The notes under the pieces are model-generated. The model did no database searches. It worked only from the letters and a program-made list of their open reading frames with translations, and was not told where the DNA came from. Shown one piece after another: positions 1 to 9,174 of a DNA stretch of 64,000 nt. The position numbers and the translations under genes are program-made. Every line of letters begins with the position of its first letter. The first letter of the stretch is position 1. The stretch is from the NCBI GenBank assembly GCA_030374765.1, contig JARGXX010000068.1, positions 2,480,001 to 2,544,000 of the forward strand. Direction: 5' to 3'. Source of the stretch: Agarophyton chilense. Taxonomy: Eukaryota; Rhodophyta; Florideophyceae; Gracilariales; Gracilariaceae.

Positions 1-33
1 CACGGCCCACCGCACGGCGGAAACTGCCCACCA

Positions 34-537
34 ATGGGAACGCTGCATGCTGCAAATCAAGCGGAGGCCTCCGGCGAACCGTCACCAAGACGGAAGGACC
101 CCCGCAAACTCGCGGTAAGAGCGGACTTCAGGGAAGCCCCTACCGCCCAGCGGAAACACAACGCGGCCGCGCCGGCAACTTCCGCGAAGCTGTACGGCAG
201 CCCCGGCAACCTGGAAACCACCGCAGAGCAGAATGACAAACCGGGTGACCCGGAACAGGCGACGACGAGCCCAGCACCACGCGGCGCTGAGCCTCGGGTC
301 ACCACCACCCGGCAAGGCCGGCAAGTTTACGTGCAGGAGTACGTCCTCGACCGGATCGTCGGACATAGCTACGATGAGCACGGGGTGCTCCAGTACCGGA
401 CCCGCTGGTACGGATACGGGCCGGAGTGGGACACCCCGGAGCCCATCAAGCACCTCCCGCGCTCCGCGGTAATGCGATACCACCGCCTTGCGGGGACCGC
501 ACTCCCAGCCACGCTGGTAAACGCCCAAGAGGGATAA
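34..537 (+). CDS. Chromodomain-bearing C-terminus of a Ty3/gypsy polyprotein (partial)
   Basis: The reading frame is open from the left part of the window to a TAA at 535-537. The last ~60 residues form a chromodomain: a VLDRIVGHSYDEHG strand, then YRTRWYGYGPEWDTPEP and a C-terminal helix. The usual TWEP of canonical chromodomains is DTPEP here, so the third aromatic cage residue is missing, as in the noncanonical chromodomains of many chromoviruses. The upstream part is basic, proline-rich and low-complexity. In chromoviruses this domain follows integrase and guides insertion; that role is family knowledge. The 5' end is outside the window, so the true start is not visible. Confidence 0.85.
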   Translation: MGTLHAANQAEASGEPSPRRKDPRKLAVRADFREAPTAQRKHNAAAPATSAKLYGSPGNLETTAEQNDKPGDPEQATTSPAPRGAEPRVTTTRQGRQVYVQEYVLDRIVGHSYDEHGVLQYRTRWYGYGPEWDTPEPIKHLPRSAVMRYHRLAGTALPATLVNAQEG

Positions 538-870
538 ACCGTGAACACGGAATGGAATGGCTGATGGCGCCACGCGCCACCTCCGTCCATGCCCCAACGC
601 GGGGAAGGAAGCAACCGCTCACGCTATCCCAACGTCGTTGGTGGTCGTGCCAGTTACCTGGTTCGCGCGCGAAGCGCCCACCGTTAAACACGGAACTCCC
701 AGCTAGGCTGGTTCCCTGCAACGCCGGAACCCCGGTTGAAGGCCGGTACCACGCAAAGAAAGAAGTGGACTTGGGAAAGGGCGTCGGAAAGGCGACCCTC
801 TTCTTTTTATTTCTCACTACTGGCAAGGGCACCCTAGTGGCGCCGCCCTACATTCTACCGGAAGCTCCAG
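538..870. other. Spacer between convergent pol end and antisense ORF
   Basis: A 333-bp gap with no convincing coding. It separates the chromodomain stop (+) from the stop of the antisense ORF (-). It contains a short pyrimidine tract near 800-815 and is repeated almost unchanged in element B (19891-20225). Element C has a spacer of similar size in the same position. Confidence 0.7.
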
Positions 871-2646
871 TCATTCCTCCGCACGAGGTGGACCCCCGCC
901 CAGGCGGTTGGCTAAGGCATCCCGCATGGCGGCCACATCACTCGAGATCTCGGAAGGGCGAAGCCCCACCTCCCGAAGGAAGCGCGCGATGACCTCGCCC
1001 TGCTCCGCGCCAGCGGCAGTTGCGCGCGGGCCCGCCACCGATGGAGTCGGATAGGAATCCGTTCGTACGGCATCAGCAGCCCCGGATGGAACCGCACCAC
1101 CGTATTCAAAGGACTCCTCACCGGCCTCGCCGGACTCTTCATCCTCCGTCGGAGCGTAACCCGGATCCTCCGGTTCGTTGTCGACCATCGGGTCACCATC
1201 CGCATAGCCACGGTAATAGTCGCTCGAGTGGACATACCCTCGCCGGTTGTCGGCCGGGACTTCACGCGGCGCATGCCGGTTGGCTTCCGCTTCCTCGCGG
1301 CTGATCTCGTGGTACTCCGAGGGGTCGAAGTAGATGAAATCCCCCGCTAGCGCGATATTCTTCCCGAATCCGGGGCCATACCCGCGACGCGGTTGAATGC
1401 GTTGGGAGTTCTCCAGCGGGACCTCATCCCACTGGACCCCCTCCACAAAGTCGAGGAGGCCCAGCATCTCTTCTTCGTTCGCCTCGCCCCCGAGGGGGAT
1501 GCGCATGTCCAAACGGCGGATCGCAGCCCGTACACGCGGTGGCACGTACCACAATCGGTAGTGGTCGTACGCCTCAGCGAGGATAAAAGCCGCAGTGCGG
1601 ACGGCCCATTTGCTTACCACGACGGACCACCACCCCGACTGGGGATCGTTCAAGAACGACGACCATACATAGGTGAAGACTGGGTGCAGCTCAATGAAGC
1701 AACCCCAGCACGCCTCCAAGGAGGACCACCAGTCTGGGACACTGACGTACTGACCACGTCGGTGAGCAGGCGCGATGCGCTCAATCTCCGTGTTCTGGTA
1801 CGGTACGAAATACCGGGTCCGGGCCCGCCAACGCCGCTCATCGCGGATGAAGTTCTGAAGGAAGTTCGAGCGCGACTGCCGCGGTTGGTAGCGGAACTCT
1901 GCCAGAAGAATCGGTCGTCCCCAGCAAAGGGCTTCTTGCCGAGCGATCGGTGTGTCCCTTCAAGCGAGGGTTTCCAATCCGTTAAGACGGTCACAGTACG
2001 ACATTTCCCCGCGAGTGCGGTAAAGGTGGACGTCGAATTCGACCTCTGGCGGTATCGGGAACTCGAAAGGCGCCCGATGGTGCCTGAGATAAGCGATCCG
2101 CACAAGCGCGGCCTGAGCCTCCGCAGAAGATTCACCGCGTCGGCGGAGTATGTGGTGCACCGGGATGGCGATACGATTACGCCAATCCCAGGATATGTTC
2201 ACCACGCCAGGCAGGTCGCCCGGGAGCATCTCCGAATTATCGGTGTAGGAGTGGATCAAATCCTCGTCGCGGACAGCCAATGGGTGAAACCAAGGTGCAT
2301 ACCGCAACATCGCGGAGCCATGCCGAGTTTTCGGATTTGCACCCACAAGGGCGTCGTAGGTCGGCCACTGCGGTGGGTCCGCCTGTCCGCGAAAGCGGGC
2401 GCCAATACGGCGGTCTTCGTACGCGAGGTTGGTAACATCCCCAGGGTGGGGCGCGGACCGGAAGCCGGTGTAACCGCCAAGGGCGGGAGTCGCGGGTGTG
2501 TTATGACGGTCGGGGTTGGACATGGTGCGTATTGGTGTGCTGTGGTTGGAATCGGATGCGAAGAGCTTGCGTGGGATCCTTGGTGAAGGTGTGTTGGTTT
2601 CCGGAAACCCGGTGTCGGACGCGCTCTTATCATGACGAGCTGCCAT
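871..2646 (-). pseudogene. Antisense ORF (aORF) of element A, one nonsense codon
   Basis: A long frame on the strand opposite to gag-pol, starting at ATG 2644-2646, 47 nt from the 3' LTR, and ending 333 bp from the chromodomain stop. The same frame is open on both sides of a single TGA near 1957-1959; element B has TGG there, so this is a G-to-A nonsense change. Motifs shared with the element C and F copies include PWFHPLAVRDED, RPILxAEF, a WW..EACWGCF block and WAVRTAAFIL. The C-terminal quarter is acidic (DNEPEDPGYAPTEDEESGE) and ends in a conserved GEVIARFLREVGL segment. I do not recognise the family. It has no RT, integrase, protease or gag zinc-knuckle signature and no clear signal peptide or membrane segment. 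Its position next to the LTR suggests transcription inward from the 3' LTR; that is inference. Confidence 0.75.
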
Positions 2647-2680
2647 GCCGACTTCCTCTTCGACGTGTTCGCCCTGTCTT

Positions 2681-2692
2681 AAGGGGGGGATA
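2681..2692 (+). other. Polypurine tract of element A
   Basis: AAGGGGGGGATA sits directly 5' of the 3' LTR start (TGAAGAGC). This is the expected place for the plus-strand primer of an LTR retrotransposon. Element B has the same tract with one or two extra G. Confidence 0.8.
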
Positions 2693-3556
2693 TGAAGAGC
2701 AACGTCCTCCAGGGAGGTTTTTGGGGACTTAAGCTTTTTCCGGAGCCTCCGGCGTGCAACCTCGTTATGAGTAGGAGTAATCCGTTTTCACGGCGATGGC
2801 CGGAACGCCGGTGATGCACCGGCGGGACTGGGTGCCATACACGTGGCCGCAGCGCCCGCGCGACACGTGGCCGCCAGATTGGCCCCTTTGTTAGACGGAC
2901 ATTTAGCTATTTAGGATAGACTTTATTTATTCTATTCTACGGTGACTACAGTACTTAGGCCGCCGGCCTCGCGGCCGCCGGTCCAGTAAAGTCTCCCCAA
3001 CAAGGGTGATCTTGGTCTTCCAGATCTTGGCTCTGGGTCGAACCGCCTGCGCGGATATACAACTCCTTACGGAGGGATTTCCCGTGGTGCACGGCTTCCC
3101 AACCCTCTTGGACGTTCAAGCAGCCTTCGTGTGTTGAGTATCTATTCCCGCTTTCGTGGTTCCGCCCGTGTATACGGTTTACTACACCCGGCAGTGCCGG
3201 CTATTCCCGAGTCCCCTCTTGCGACTCGTGGTCAACCTCGCCCTCTTGCCTCCGTTCCCATTTTCCTTCCCTTTTCCTCCCCTTCATTGGGCAATTCCCG
3301 CTCTTGCGGCTCGCACTGACACCTGTCGTGCTCGCCACTCTCATGGGTTTTGCCTCCTCAGAGGATACGCAAGCACCGCTTCGGCGGATATTCTCGGCTT
3401 CTTTCACCCTTTCCGCGCCCGTCGCGACGGTTCGGCTCCGGCTTACACCCGGCATTGCGCGCCGATCCCTGGGAGGGCTCTACCGCGCCGGTTACCTCGT
3501 GAGAGGAAGATCCGGACGTCTTCGTAGGTTTTCCCCCTTGGGGGCATTGTCCTACA
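2693..3556 (+). repeat. 3' LTR of element A (864 bp)
   Basis: Begins TGAAGAGCAACG and ends GGCATTGTCCTACA. It matches both LTRs of element B over the whole length. Two CACGTG palindromes lie at 2840-2845 and 2864-2869. The flank changes abruptly at 3557 to the integrase reading frame of element D, which fixes the right boundary. Confidence 0.93.
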
Positions 3557-5306
3557 AGTTTGTCAACGACAACAAGGATTGAACGCATTCCATCTTTTGT
3601 TTTTGGTAGATCAAATATGAAATCCATCGATATGACTTCTCATTTCTTAGTTGGTGGAGGAAACGGCCGTAGAAGTCCCATCATTTTTTGATTTGTACTT
3701 TTGGCTGCTTGGCATTCTGGACAACATCTAACAAATTCTTTTATATCCTTATTCATACCAGGCCAAAAGAAATCTCTTTTCATTAATGATATTGTTCGTT
3801 GGATTCCTCTGTGAGCTCCAAGTAATGACTTATGGTTGTCATCTAATAGTTGTTGTTTCAGATCTCCTTCAGGGATACAAAATCTATTCTCGAAATACAA
3901 TCTTTTATTATGCCAATGAAATGCATCTTTCATATTTTCTATAATGTCTTTGAAGAATTTATCTTCCTTATATTTCTCTTTTAATTCGTTCAGAATATCT
4001 TCTTTACTTTTTATAGTTGTAACGCTTAGGAGTTTTCTGATTATCTCAGAGGAAACTTTTTCTAGACCTTTATGTTTTCGTGATAATGCATCTGCAACCT
4101 GATTATTTTTCCCCTTTATATATTTTATTTCATAATCGAATTCTTGCATGAATTCCACCCATCTTGCTTGTTTTCTTGAAAGCACTTTTTGCGATTCAAG
4201 GTATTTTAGTGGATGATGATCAGTATAGATAGTAAACTCCGATCCATGCAAATTAGACCTCCAAATTTCTAGAGCGTATAAAATAGCTAATAATTCTCGT
4301 TCATGAGTGGAATAGCCTTGTTCCGCACTTGATAACTTTCTTGAGGCATAAGCTACTGGTCTGGTTCCTTTCTCATCAGTTTGAGTAAGAACTGCACCTA
4401 TTCCGATTTCGGATGCATCAGTAGTTAATTCGTATGGCTTTGTCGGGTCTGCGCATCTTAGAACGGGTGTATTACTTAATGCCTCTTTAAGATTGTTGAA
4501 AGCTTCTTGTTGAGGCATTGACCATTGAAAGGGAATAGCTTTCTTTGTCAGGCCAGAAAGTGGTGCTGCTATTCGCGAGAAGTCTTTCACAAATCTTCTG
4601 TAATAGTCACACAAGCCAAGGAAGCTTTGTACTTCCGTAACATTCGAAGGTATTTCCCAATTCCTAATAGCTTCAGTTTTCTTTGGATTAACTTTAATTC
4701 CGTCTGATTTTATAATGTGTCCAAGGTATTCAATGGAGTCTTTCATGAAGTCACATTTGAACAACTTTCCATAAAGTTCATTCTTTTTGAGTATTTGGAA
4801 TGCTCTTTTTAGTTGTTTTAGATGTTCATCTCTCGTCTTACTATATATCAGTATCAGTATATCATCAAGATAAACGAGTATGAAATCATCTTAATATTCT
4901 CTGAATAACATATTCATATAGGTTTGGAAACATCCCGGGGCTCCTGTGAGTCCAAAAGACGTAACAAAATATTCAAACTGCCCATATCTTGTTCGGAAGG
5001 CGGTTTTTTTATATCGCCTTCTCTGACTTTTATTTGATTATAGCCGGATCTTAAATCAATAAGAGAGAAGTATTTTGCACCTCCTACTTGATCCCATACT
5101 TCATCAATTCTTGGGAGAGGTACTTGATTCTTAATGGTCTGTTTATTTAGTGCTCGATAATCGACACACATTCTTAAACCTCCATTTTTTTTCTTTGTAA
5201 ATAGAACTGGGCTTCCCCAAGGACTTATACTTGGTCTAATAATGCCATGCGTTAAGAGTTCATTTAGCTGCTTCTTCATTTCATTCAGTTCTATCTTAGA
5301 TAACTT
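3557..5306 (-). pseudogene. Element D pol: reverse transcriptase, RNase H, integrase N-terminus
   Basis: RT begins near 5279 with [21 protein letters not shown] and [15 protein letters not shown]. The frame breaks at a run of T around 5005-5012 and resumes with an intact YLDD catalytic box near 4870-4885, preceded by one in-frame stop. From 4764 down come YLGHIIKSDG, the RNase H block (TDASEIGIGAVL, YSTHERELLAI, YTDHHPLKYL, VADALSRK) and the integrase HHCC zinc module ending CCPECQAAK. The core domain starts MDFIFDLPKTKDG near 3627 and is cut at 3557 by the LTR of element A. A TAG near 5304-5306 separates it from protease in the same frame. Confidence 0.9.
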
Positions 5307-6005
5307 CTAGATTGGTCCCATCTTAGGATTTTCTCCTTCTTTGAGATCAATTCTCATCTCTACCTCTCTATCCGGGGGTAGTTTCTTAGGCAACTCTTTC
5401 GGGAAAACAATTTGATATTCACTTAATAATTTTCGTAATTGGATATCCTCTTCTTCTTTGATACCCGAATTTAACTTGGGATCGACTTCATCTCTATTTG
5501 ACTTAACAATAATATGGTTTACCATTCTCTTATTTTTTCTTACAAGTCTCACAAACTGCTTACTGGTAAGTAAAAAACTCGGCCGGGATGTTAAACCGTA
5601 CCTACCAGGCTCTGCGTCCAGAGTAACAAACTTATCTCTTACTTTGACTTGCATTCGATTCGACTGCCAATCAATAAGTGGATTTATTTCTGATAGCCAT
5701 GACTTACATAGGATGACGTCAAAAGAAATCAGATCCACTACATATGGTCTTATGTCGAAACTTAGCTCACCAATTTTTAGAGATAGTTCTTTTGAACTTA
5801 TGTCCATGGGGACAAGAGTTCCATCCCACAATTCTGCTTGTAACTTTGATTTACTTATTTGCAGATTCAACTTTTCTGCAAACTCTTTTGAGATAATTAT
5901 CTCCTCACAACCACTATCCACTAGAACATTGCATGCGTGTGGTACTTGAATATCAATTTTCCCTTTGAACACCAACATAGGTGATCTCTTCAACTCATTA
6001 CTCAT
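5307..6005 (-). CDS. Element D retropepsin-type protease region
   Basis: ATG at 6003-6005. The active-site motif NVLVDSGCEEIIIS is visible near residues 25-40, a DSG form of the D-T/S-G aspartic protease triad. A second hydrophobic block (SFDVILCKSWL) follows, as in Ty3/gypsy proteases. The C-terminal part reads toward the RT entry segment (EVEMRIDLKEGENP). In the element this would cleave gag-pol. The reading frame is continuous with RT except for one TAG stop. It lies 141 nt downstream of gag in another frame. Confidence 0.85.
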   Translation of the reverse strand: MSNELKRSPMLVFKGKIDIQVPHACNVLVDSGCEEIIISKEFAEKLNLQISKSKLQAELWDGTLVPMDISSKELSLKIGELSFDIRPYVVDLISFDVILCKSWLSEINPLIDWQSNRMQVKVRDKFVTLDAEPGRYGLTSRPSFLLTSKQFVRLVRKNKRMVNHIIVKSNRDEVDPKLNSGIKEEEDIQLRKLLSEYQIVFPKELPKKLPPDREVEMRIDLKEGENPKMGPI

Positions 6006-6145
6006 TTATAAAGATGTAAAGGTACATATTTTATCTTTAGTTTTCTGTGTATCATCTTTTATAGTTTTTGTGTCTTTTTCTGTATTATTGCATTCATTAC
6101 ATAAATTACATGGGCGCGCTAACATACAGTCGGCTAGCGCGGTAT

Positions 6146-7012
6146 TTAGTTTTTTAGGTTATGCGCCCTTTCAAACTTATTTCTATAGTGATTCTTGGCG
6201 ACACAACCTTTCTTTTTGCAAACGAAGCATAAGTTGTTTTCAAAGCAACGTTTTCTCTCTGTAGGTGACACAAATGGAATTCTTCTCGTAATAATGTTTC
6301 CTATTTGCATTGGTGTTGGTCCTTGATTATTACCCGAATTGCTATTTCCTGAGCGATTATAATTCCAACTATCGCTACGGAATATATTGTCGAGTTTGTC
6401 CGCAATTTTCATTGCTTCCTGAATATTCGATGGATCTGCTCTTTCTACTTCAATTCTAGTTCTGGTTTTTAAGCCTTGGCTGTAGTGAAACAATTGTTCC
6501 GCTCCAGACATCGTAGGAATTTGTAGTAACCATCTTGTAAATTCATGATTATGGGATCTTACATTACTAAACGTTCCAATTTGCTTTATTTCGCATAATC
6601 TTCTTCTTTCTGTTAACTCTCTATTTACTGGTTCAAAGTATTGTAGTAACTGATCTTTGAATATTTTAAATACTTCTGGTTTACTCTCATCTATGGTGAC
6701 TAGTTCCCACCATTGTAAGGCATCTCGGCTCATATAACTGACAGCATATTTTGTTTTCTGTTCCTCAGTTGGGGGAGTGTTCATACTTTGAATTGTATTT
6801 TCAAGACCTTTAATCCAACTTCGTGCATTCTTCCCGTGAAACTTTTCGGGTTTACCTACTTTTAATGTAGTATTAGGTTGGTTATTATTAGAAAAGCTAA
6901 TAAATGCTTGGTTGGCATTGTTCAACTGAGTTTTCAATTGAACTACTTGTTGCTGCAATTCTTGTATGGCTTGCACACTTTGCTGAAATGATGGTTGAGG
7001 TGGAGTAGACAT
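6146..7012 (-). CDS. Element D gag
   Basis: I take ATG 7010-7012 (MSTPPQPSF) as the start; the open frame reaches slightly further up. A glutamine-rich coiled-coil-like N-terminus (QELQQQVVQLKTQL) is followed by the retrotransposon gag core (KPEKFHGKNARSWIKGLE, YMSRDALQWWELV, RELTERRRL). The C-terminus has one zinc-knuckle-like cluster, CFVCKKKGCVAKNH. This reads C-x2-C-x4-C-x4-H, with the last two ligands swapped relative to the usual CCHC. Gag should package the element RNA. The frame is intact over 288 codons. Confidence 0.88.
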   Translation of the reverse strand: MSTPPQPSFQQSVQAIQELQQQVVQLKTQLNNANQAFISFSNNNQPNTTLKVGKPEKFHGKNARSWIKGLENTIQSMNTPPTEEQKTKYAVSYMSRDALQWWELVTIDESKPEVFKIFKDQLLQYFEPVNRELTERRRLCEIKQIGTFSNVRSHNHEFTRWLLQIPTMSGAEQLFHYSQGLKTRTRIEVERADPSNIQEAMKIADKLDNIFRSDSWNYNRSGNSNSGNNQGPTPMQIGNIITRRIPFVSPTERKRCFENNLCFVCKKKGCVAKNHYRNKFERAHNLKN

Positions 7013-7043
7013 TTTAAACAATAATAATCAATTAGAATTTTAT

Positions 7044-7268
7044 TCAATGCTTAGCTTTAAAGTAATTATTTACTTGACTAATTGTGTCAACCGATTCCTT
7101 TGGGGTCCTTGTAATGGGAGTAATTGGCTCACCGTTCGGTAACGTGGCCACGGAAGCGTATTCAAGGAATGCCCTCACACGAAGCTGATGTTCTTCTGTC
7201 AGCGAGTGATGACAGTAAGCTAGGACGTCTTTACACCACAAATCGCACAAGTGGCAAGGAATCTTCAA
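7044..7268 (-). CDS. Small C2H2-like zinc-finger ORF upstream of element D gag
   Basis: The frame is open for about 74 codons, stopping 31 nt before the gag start. It shows CHLCDLWC followed by HH and TEEH, i.e. C-x2-C-x11/12-H-x5/6-H, which resembles a matrin/U1-type C2H2 finger. There is no ATG at its left edge, and the open frame continues a few codons upstream without one. It may be a decayed N-terminal extension of gag rather than a gene. Confidence 0.35.
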   Translation of the reverse strand: MKIPCHLCDLWCKDVLAYCHHSLTEEHQLRVRAFLEYASVATLPNGEPITPITRTPKESVDTISQVNNYFKAKH

Positions 7269-7651
7269 CTTGAATGACGGGTTGTCAGCGGAGCGTACTT
7301 ATCGTCGTAAATAGGTAAGTAGCTCGACTGATTCTTAAATAGCCTTGGTTGCCGTACCGGCCTCGGGAGCCGATGAATCAATGGCTTTCTAATCCGATCT
7401 CTCGTCAACGTGGCAACTTTCTGTAATTGTTTGCTGCCACTTACACAATCTGCTTCCTGATTGGTCGATGTAGATCTTTCAGAAAGGTTCTGTGTTGACT
7501 AATTTTTTGGGGTCCACTTGGCAACTTCTGATTGTTTTCCGGTTGAACAATTGGCGGTTTCTTATTAATCAGAGACTCTACCTTGCTGGCACCTTTGCCA
7601 GGCGAACACTTGTCCGCTGAAGTCACGGTTTTTTTTTTGTTAGTACTGTAA
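7269..7651 (-). other. Leader of element D between PBS and first ORF
   Basis: Non-LTR internal sequence with a 74-codon open frame (7665-7441) rich in K, P, S and Q. That frame begins on a non-ATG codon inside the primer-binding site, so I do not call it a gene. No other recognisable signal. Confidence 0.4.
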
Positions 7652-7665
7652 AGCGATACTACCAA
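7652..7665 (-). other. Primer-binding site of element D
   Basis: On the minus strand, two nucleotides (AT) after the LTR end comes TGGTAGTATCGCTT, which would pair with a tRNA ending ...AAGCGATACTACCA. It differs from the PBS shared by elements B and C. I could not assign the tRNA. Confidence 0.65.
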
Positions 7666-7666
7666 T

Positions 7667-8032
7667 TGTAGGAATTGGGGTTTCAGGTATGTATTTATCT
7701 TACTAATTACTGTGATGGTTCAATCATGCAAGTAATTATATTAAAAGGATTCAATTCTTTTATCAACAGGTGCTTCTGTGGGGGAGGCACTTCTGGGCAC
7801 TCTTTCCGATCTGCACTTAGCAAGGGAGGAACAGAGTGCCAGTGCGACTCCAGAAGCGCTCATATAGACTTTTGAGATATAAAGTAGGCGTACTGCATTA
7901 GGTAGTTATAGTACTTAGCAGTTACACCGAATAGTCCAACAATAAAAGCCTACGTTATTCTACATCACTATATTCCAGCAAGTCCAAATTCTAAACAACA
8001 ATCAATAAAAGGATCAATATACAATTCCTACA
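7667..8032 (-). repeat. 5' LTR of element D (366 bp)
   Basis: Bounded by the inverted termini TGTAGGAATTG (7667) and CAATTCCTACA (ends 8032). The PBS lies just inside it on the minus strand and gag follows, which identifies it as the 5' LTR. The partner LTR is outside the window, so no identity can be given. Confidence 0.82.
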
Positions 8033-8072
8033 AAAAGTTCCTTCCATGCAATTATATCAACTCATAACACGG

Positions 8073-8195
8073 GGAGTAGGCCCCAGATGTAATTTTCTGG
8101 AAGTGTCCCGGCCGTCTCGACGGCGGCGGTGGGATACAAATATGCTACGGCGCTGCCGCTCGCGTCTTCCTTGCTCGGTATGTCTATTTCCCTGC
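8073..8195 (+). repeat. Left terminal direct repeat of the YR retroelement
   Basis: From GGAGTAGGCC to TCTATTTCCCTGC, about 93% identical by eye to 23120-23242 in the same orientation. It contains the palindromic core CCGTCTCGACGG. The repeat lies 76 bp upstream of the gag-like start codon. Confidence 0.8.
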
Positions 8196-8271
8196 TCACA
8201 GTACAATTCCCCTACGACAAGGCGGTGACATCTTCTACCGAGTACAACAAGAGAGAGTACTCCAGAGTGTA

Positions 8272-9141
8272 ATGGAGCGCAACAACCAATCCCTGTCACC
8301 AGTCGGCGCTGACGGTGCCGCACAGGCGCCGGTTCAAGATCCGCCCGCCTCCAACTCCGTTCGAACGGCGTGGGCGACAACCAAACCGCAGCGCAAGCAG
8401 TATGCGGAGGTTGTTCAAGAGCTCAGCACCCTGTCGTTGGTAGGTGAAGGAAGCATCTTCAGTGGAGGACCTCATGTCCCTGCAACCCACATGGCCTTCT
8501 TCAAGCCGCCGGTTGATGCCTTCTATACGACCCTCAAGAGTAAGGACCGATGATCGGCTAAGGAATGGAAGTATATCAACGCCGCCTGTGTATGGACTGA
8601 CATGGCCATCACGGCACTGACATGGCCATCACGGCACTGACATGGCCATCACGGCACTGACATGGCCATCACGGCACTGACATGGCCATCACGGCACTGA
8701 CATGGCCATCACGGCACTGACATGGCCATCACGGCACTGACATGGCCATCACGGCACTGACATGGCCATCACGGCACTGACATGGCCATCACGGCACTGA
8801 CAACGGCAAAAGTGGAAGGCGGGAATCTAGAAGATCTCGCTGGACGCTTCTCCCTCGCCGAAGAAGCGGGGAAGGATGTGGGCAAAATGCTGAAGATGCG
8901 CGCACAGTACTTCAAGATTACGGTGACCGACATAGACATGGTTAGGCAAATATCTTTCTTAGTGGAGCAAAGAAACGATGGCGTGTTCTCTGAGGCTCAT
9001 CGCTCAGAGCGAGACACCTTGAATGCCACGATTGAGACCAAGGCTGATAAGACTACGGCTAAGGCCCGTTTAAAAGCCGCCGGTAAGAGAAAGAAGAAGA
9101 GAGCCGGTAGTGCCGCTGTCGAGAGTGGCCAGTCAGAGTGA
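8272..9141 (+). pseudogene. Gag-like ORF1 of the YR retroelement, with TGA stop and minisatellite
   Basis: ATG 8272 opens 93 codons (proline/alanine-rich, then AYATTLKSK-like sequence) to a TGA at 8551-8553. The same frame continues through a 20-bp tandem array and resumes at 8782 with a helical, charged C-terminus (GRFSLAEEAGKDVGKMLK ... AAGKRKKKRAGS) to the stop at 9139-9141. The two halves stay in one frame because the nine extra repeat units add 180 bp. DIRS-like elements have a nucleocapsid-type ORF here; the assignment rests on position and basic C-terminus, not on a zinc finger, which is absent. Confidence 0.6.
8598..8802 (+). repeat. 20-bp minisatellite inside ORF1 (10 units)
   Basis: Ten head-to-tail copies of TGACATGGCCATCACGGCAC, essentially identical, plus a 5-nt partial unit. 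Because 20 is not a multiple of 3, every frame meets the TGA in the unit once per 60 bp, so the expansion itself blocks translation. Confidence 0.97.
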
Positions 9142-9174
9142 CTGGCTCCACGACGGTGGCGTTGACGCCACCTG

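Larger units (their letters stand above)
1..3556 (+). mobile_element. Element A: 3' part of a chromodomain Ty3/gypsy-type LTR retrotransposon
   Basis: The window opens inside this element. In order it shows the 3' end of a polyprotein with a chromodomain, a spacer, a long antisense ORF, a polypurine tract and the 3' LTR. Positions 1-3556 are nearly identical to 19354-22882 of element B, so both belong to one family. The 5' LTR and gag lie outside the window. On its right the LTR abuts the interrupted integrase of element D, so A was inserted into D. I cannot tell whether A carries RT and integrase or is a deletion derivative like B. Confidence 0.9.
3557..8032 (-). mobile_element. Element D: AT-rich Ty3/gypsy retrotransposon, truncated on the left by element A
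   Basis: Minus-strand order is 5' LTR (8032-7667), PBS, leader with a small zinc-finger ORF, gag, protease, reverse transcriptase, RNase H and the start of integrase. It is much more AT-rich than elements A-C and shares no LTR with them. The integrase core stops where A's LTR begins; the rest should lie left of A, outside the window. Several frameshifts and stops make it inactive. Confidence 0.9.
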
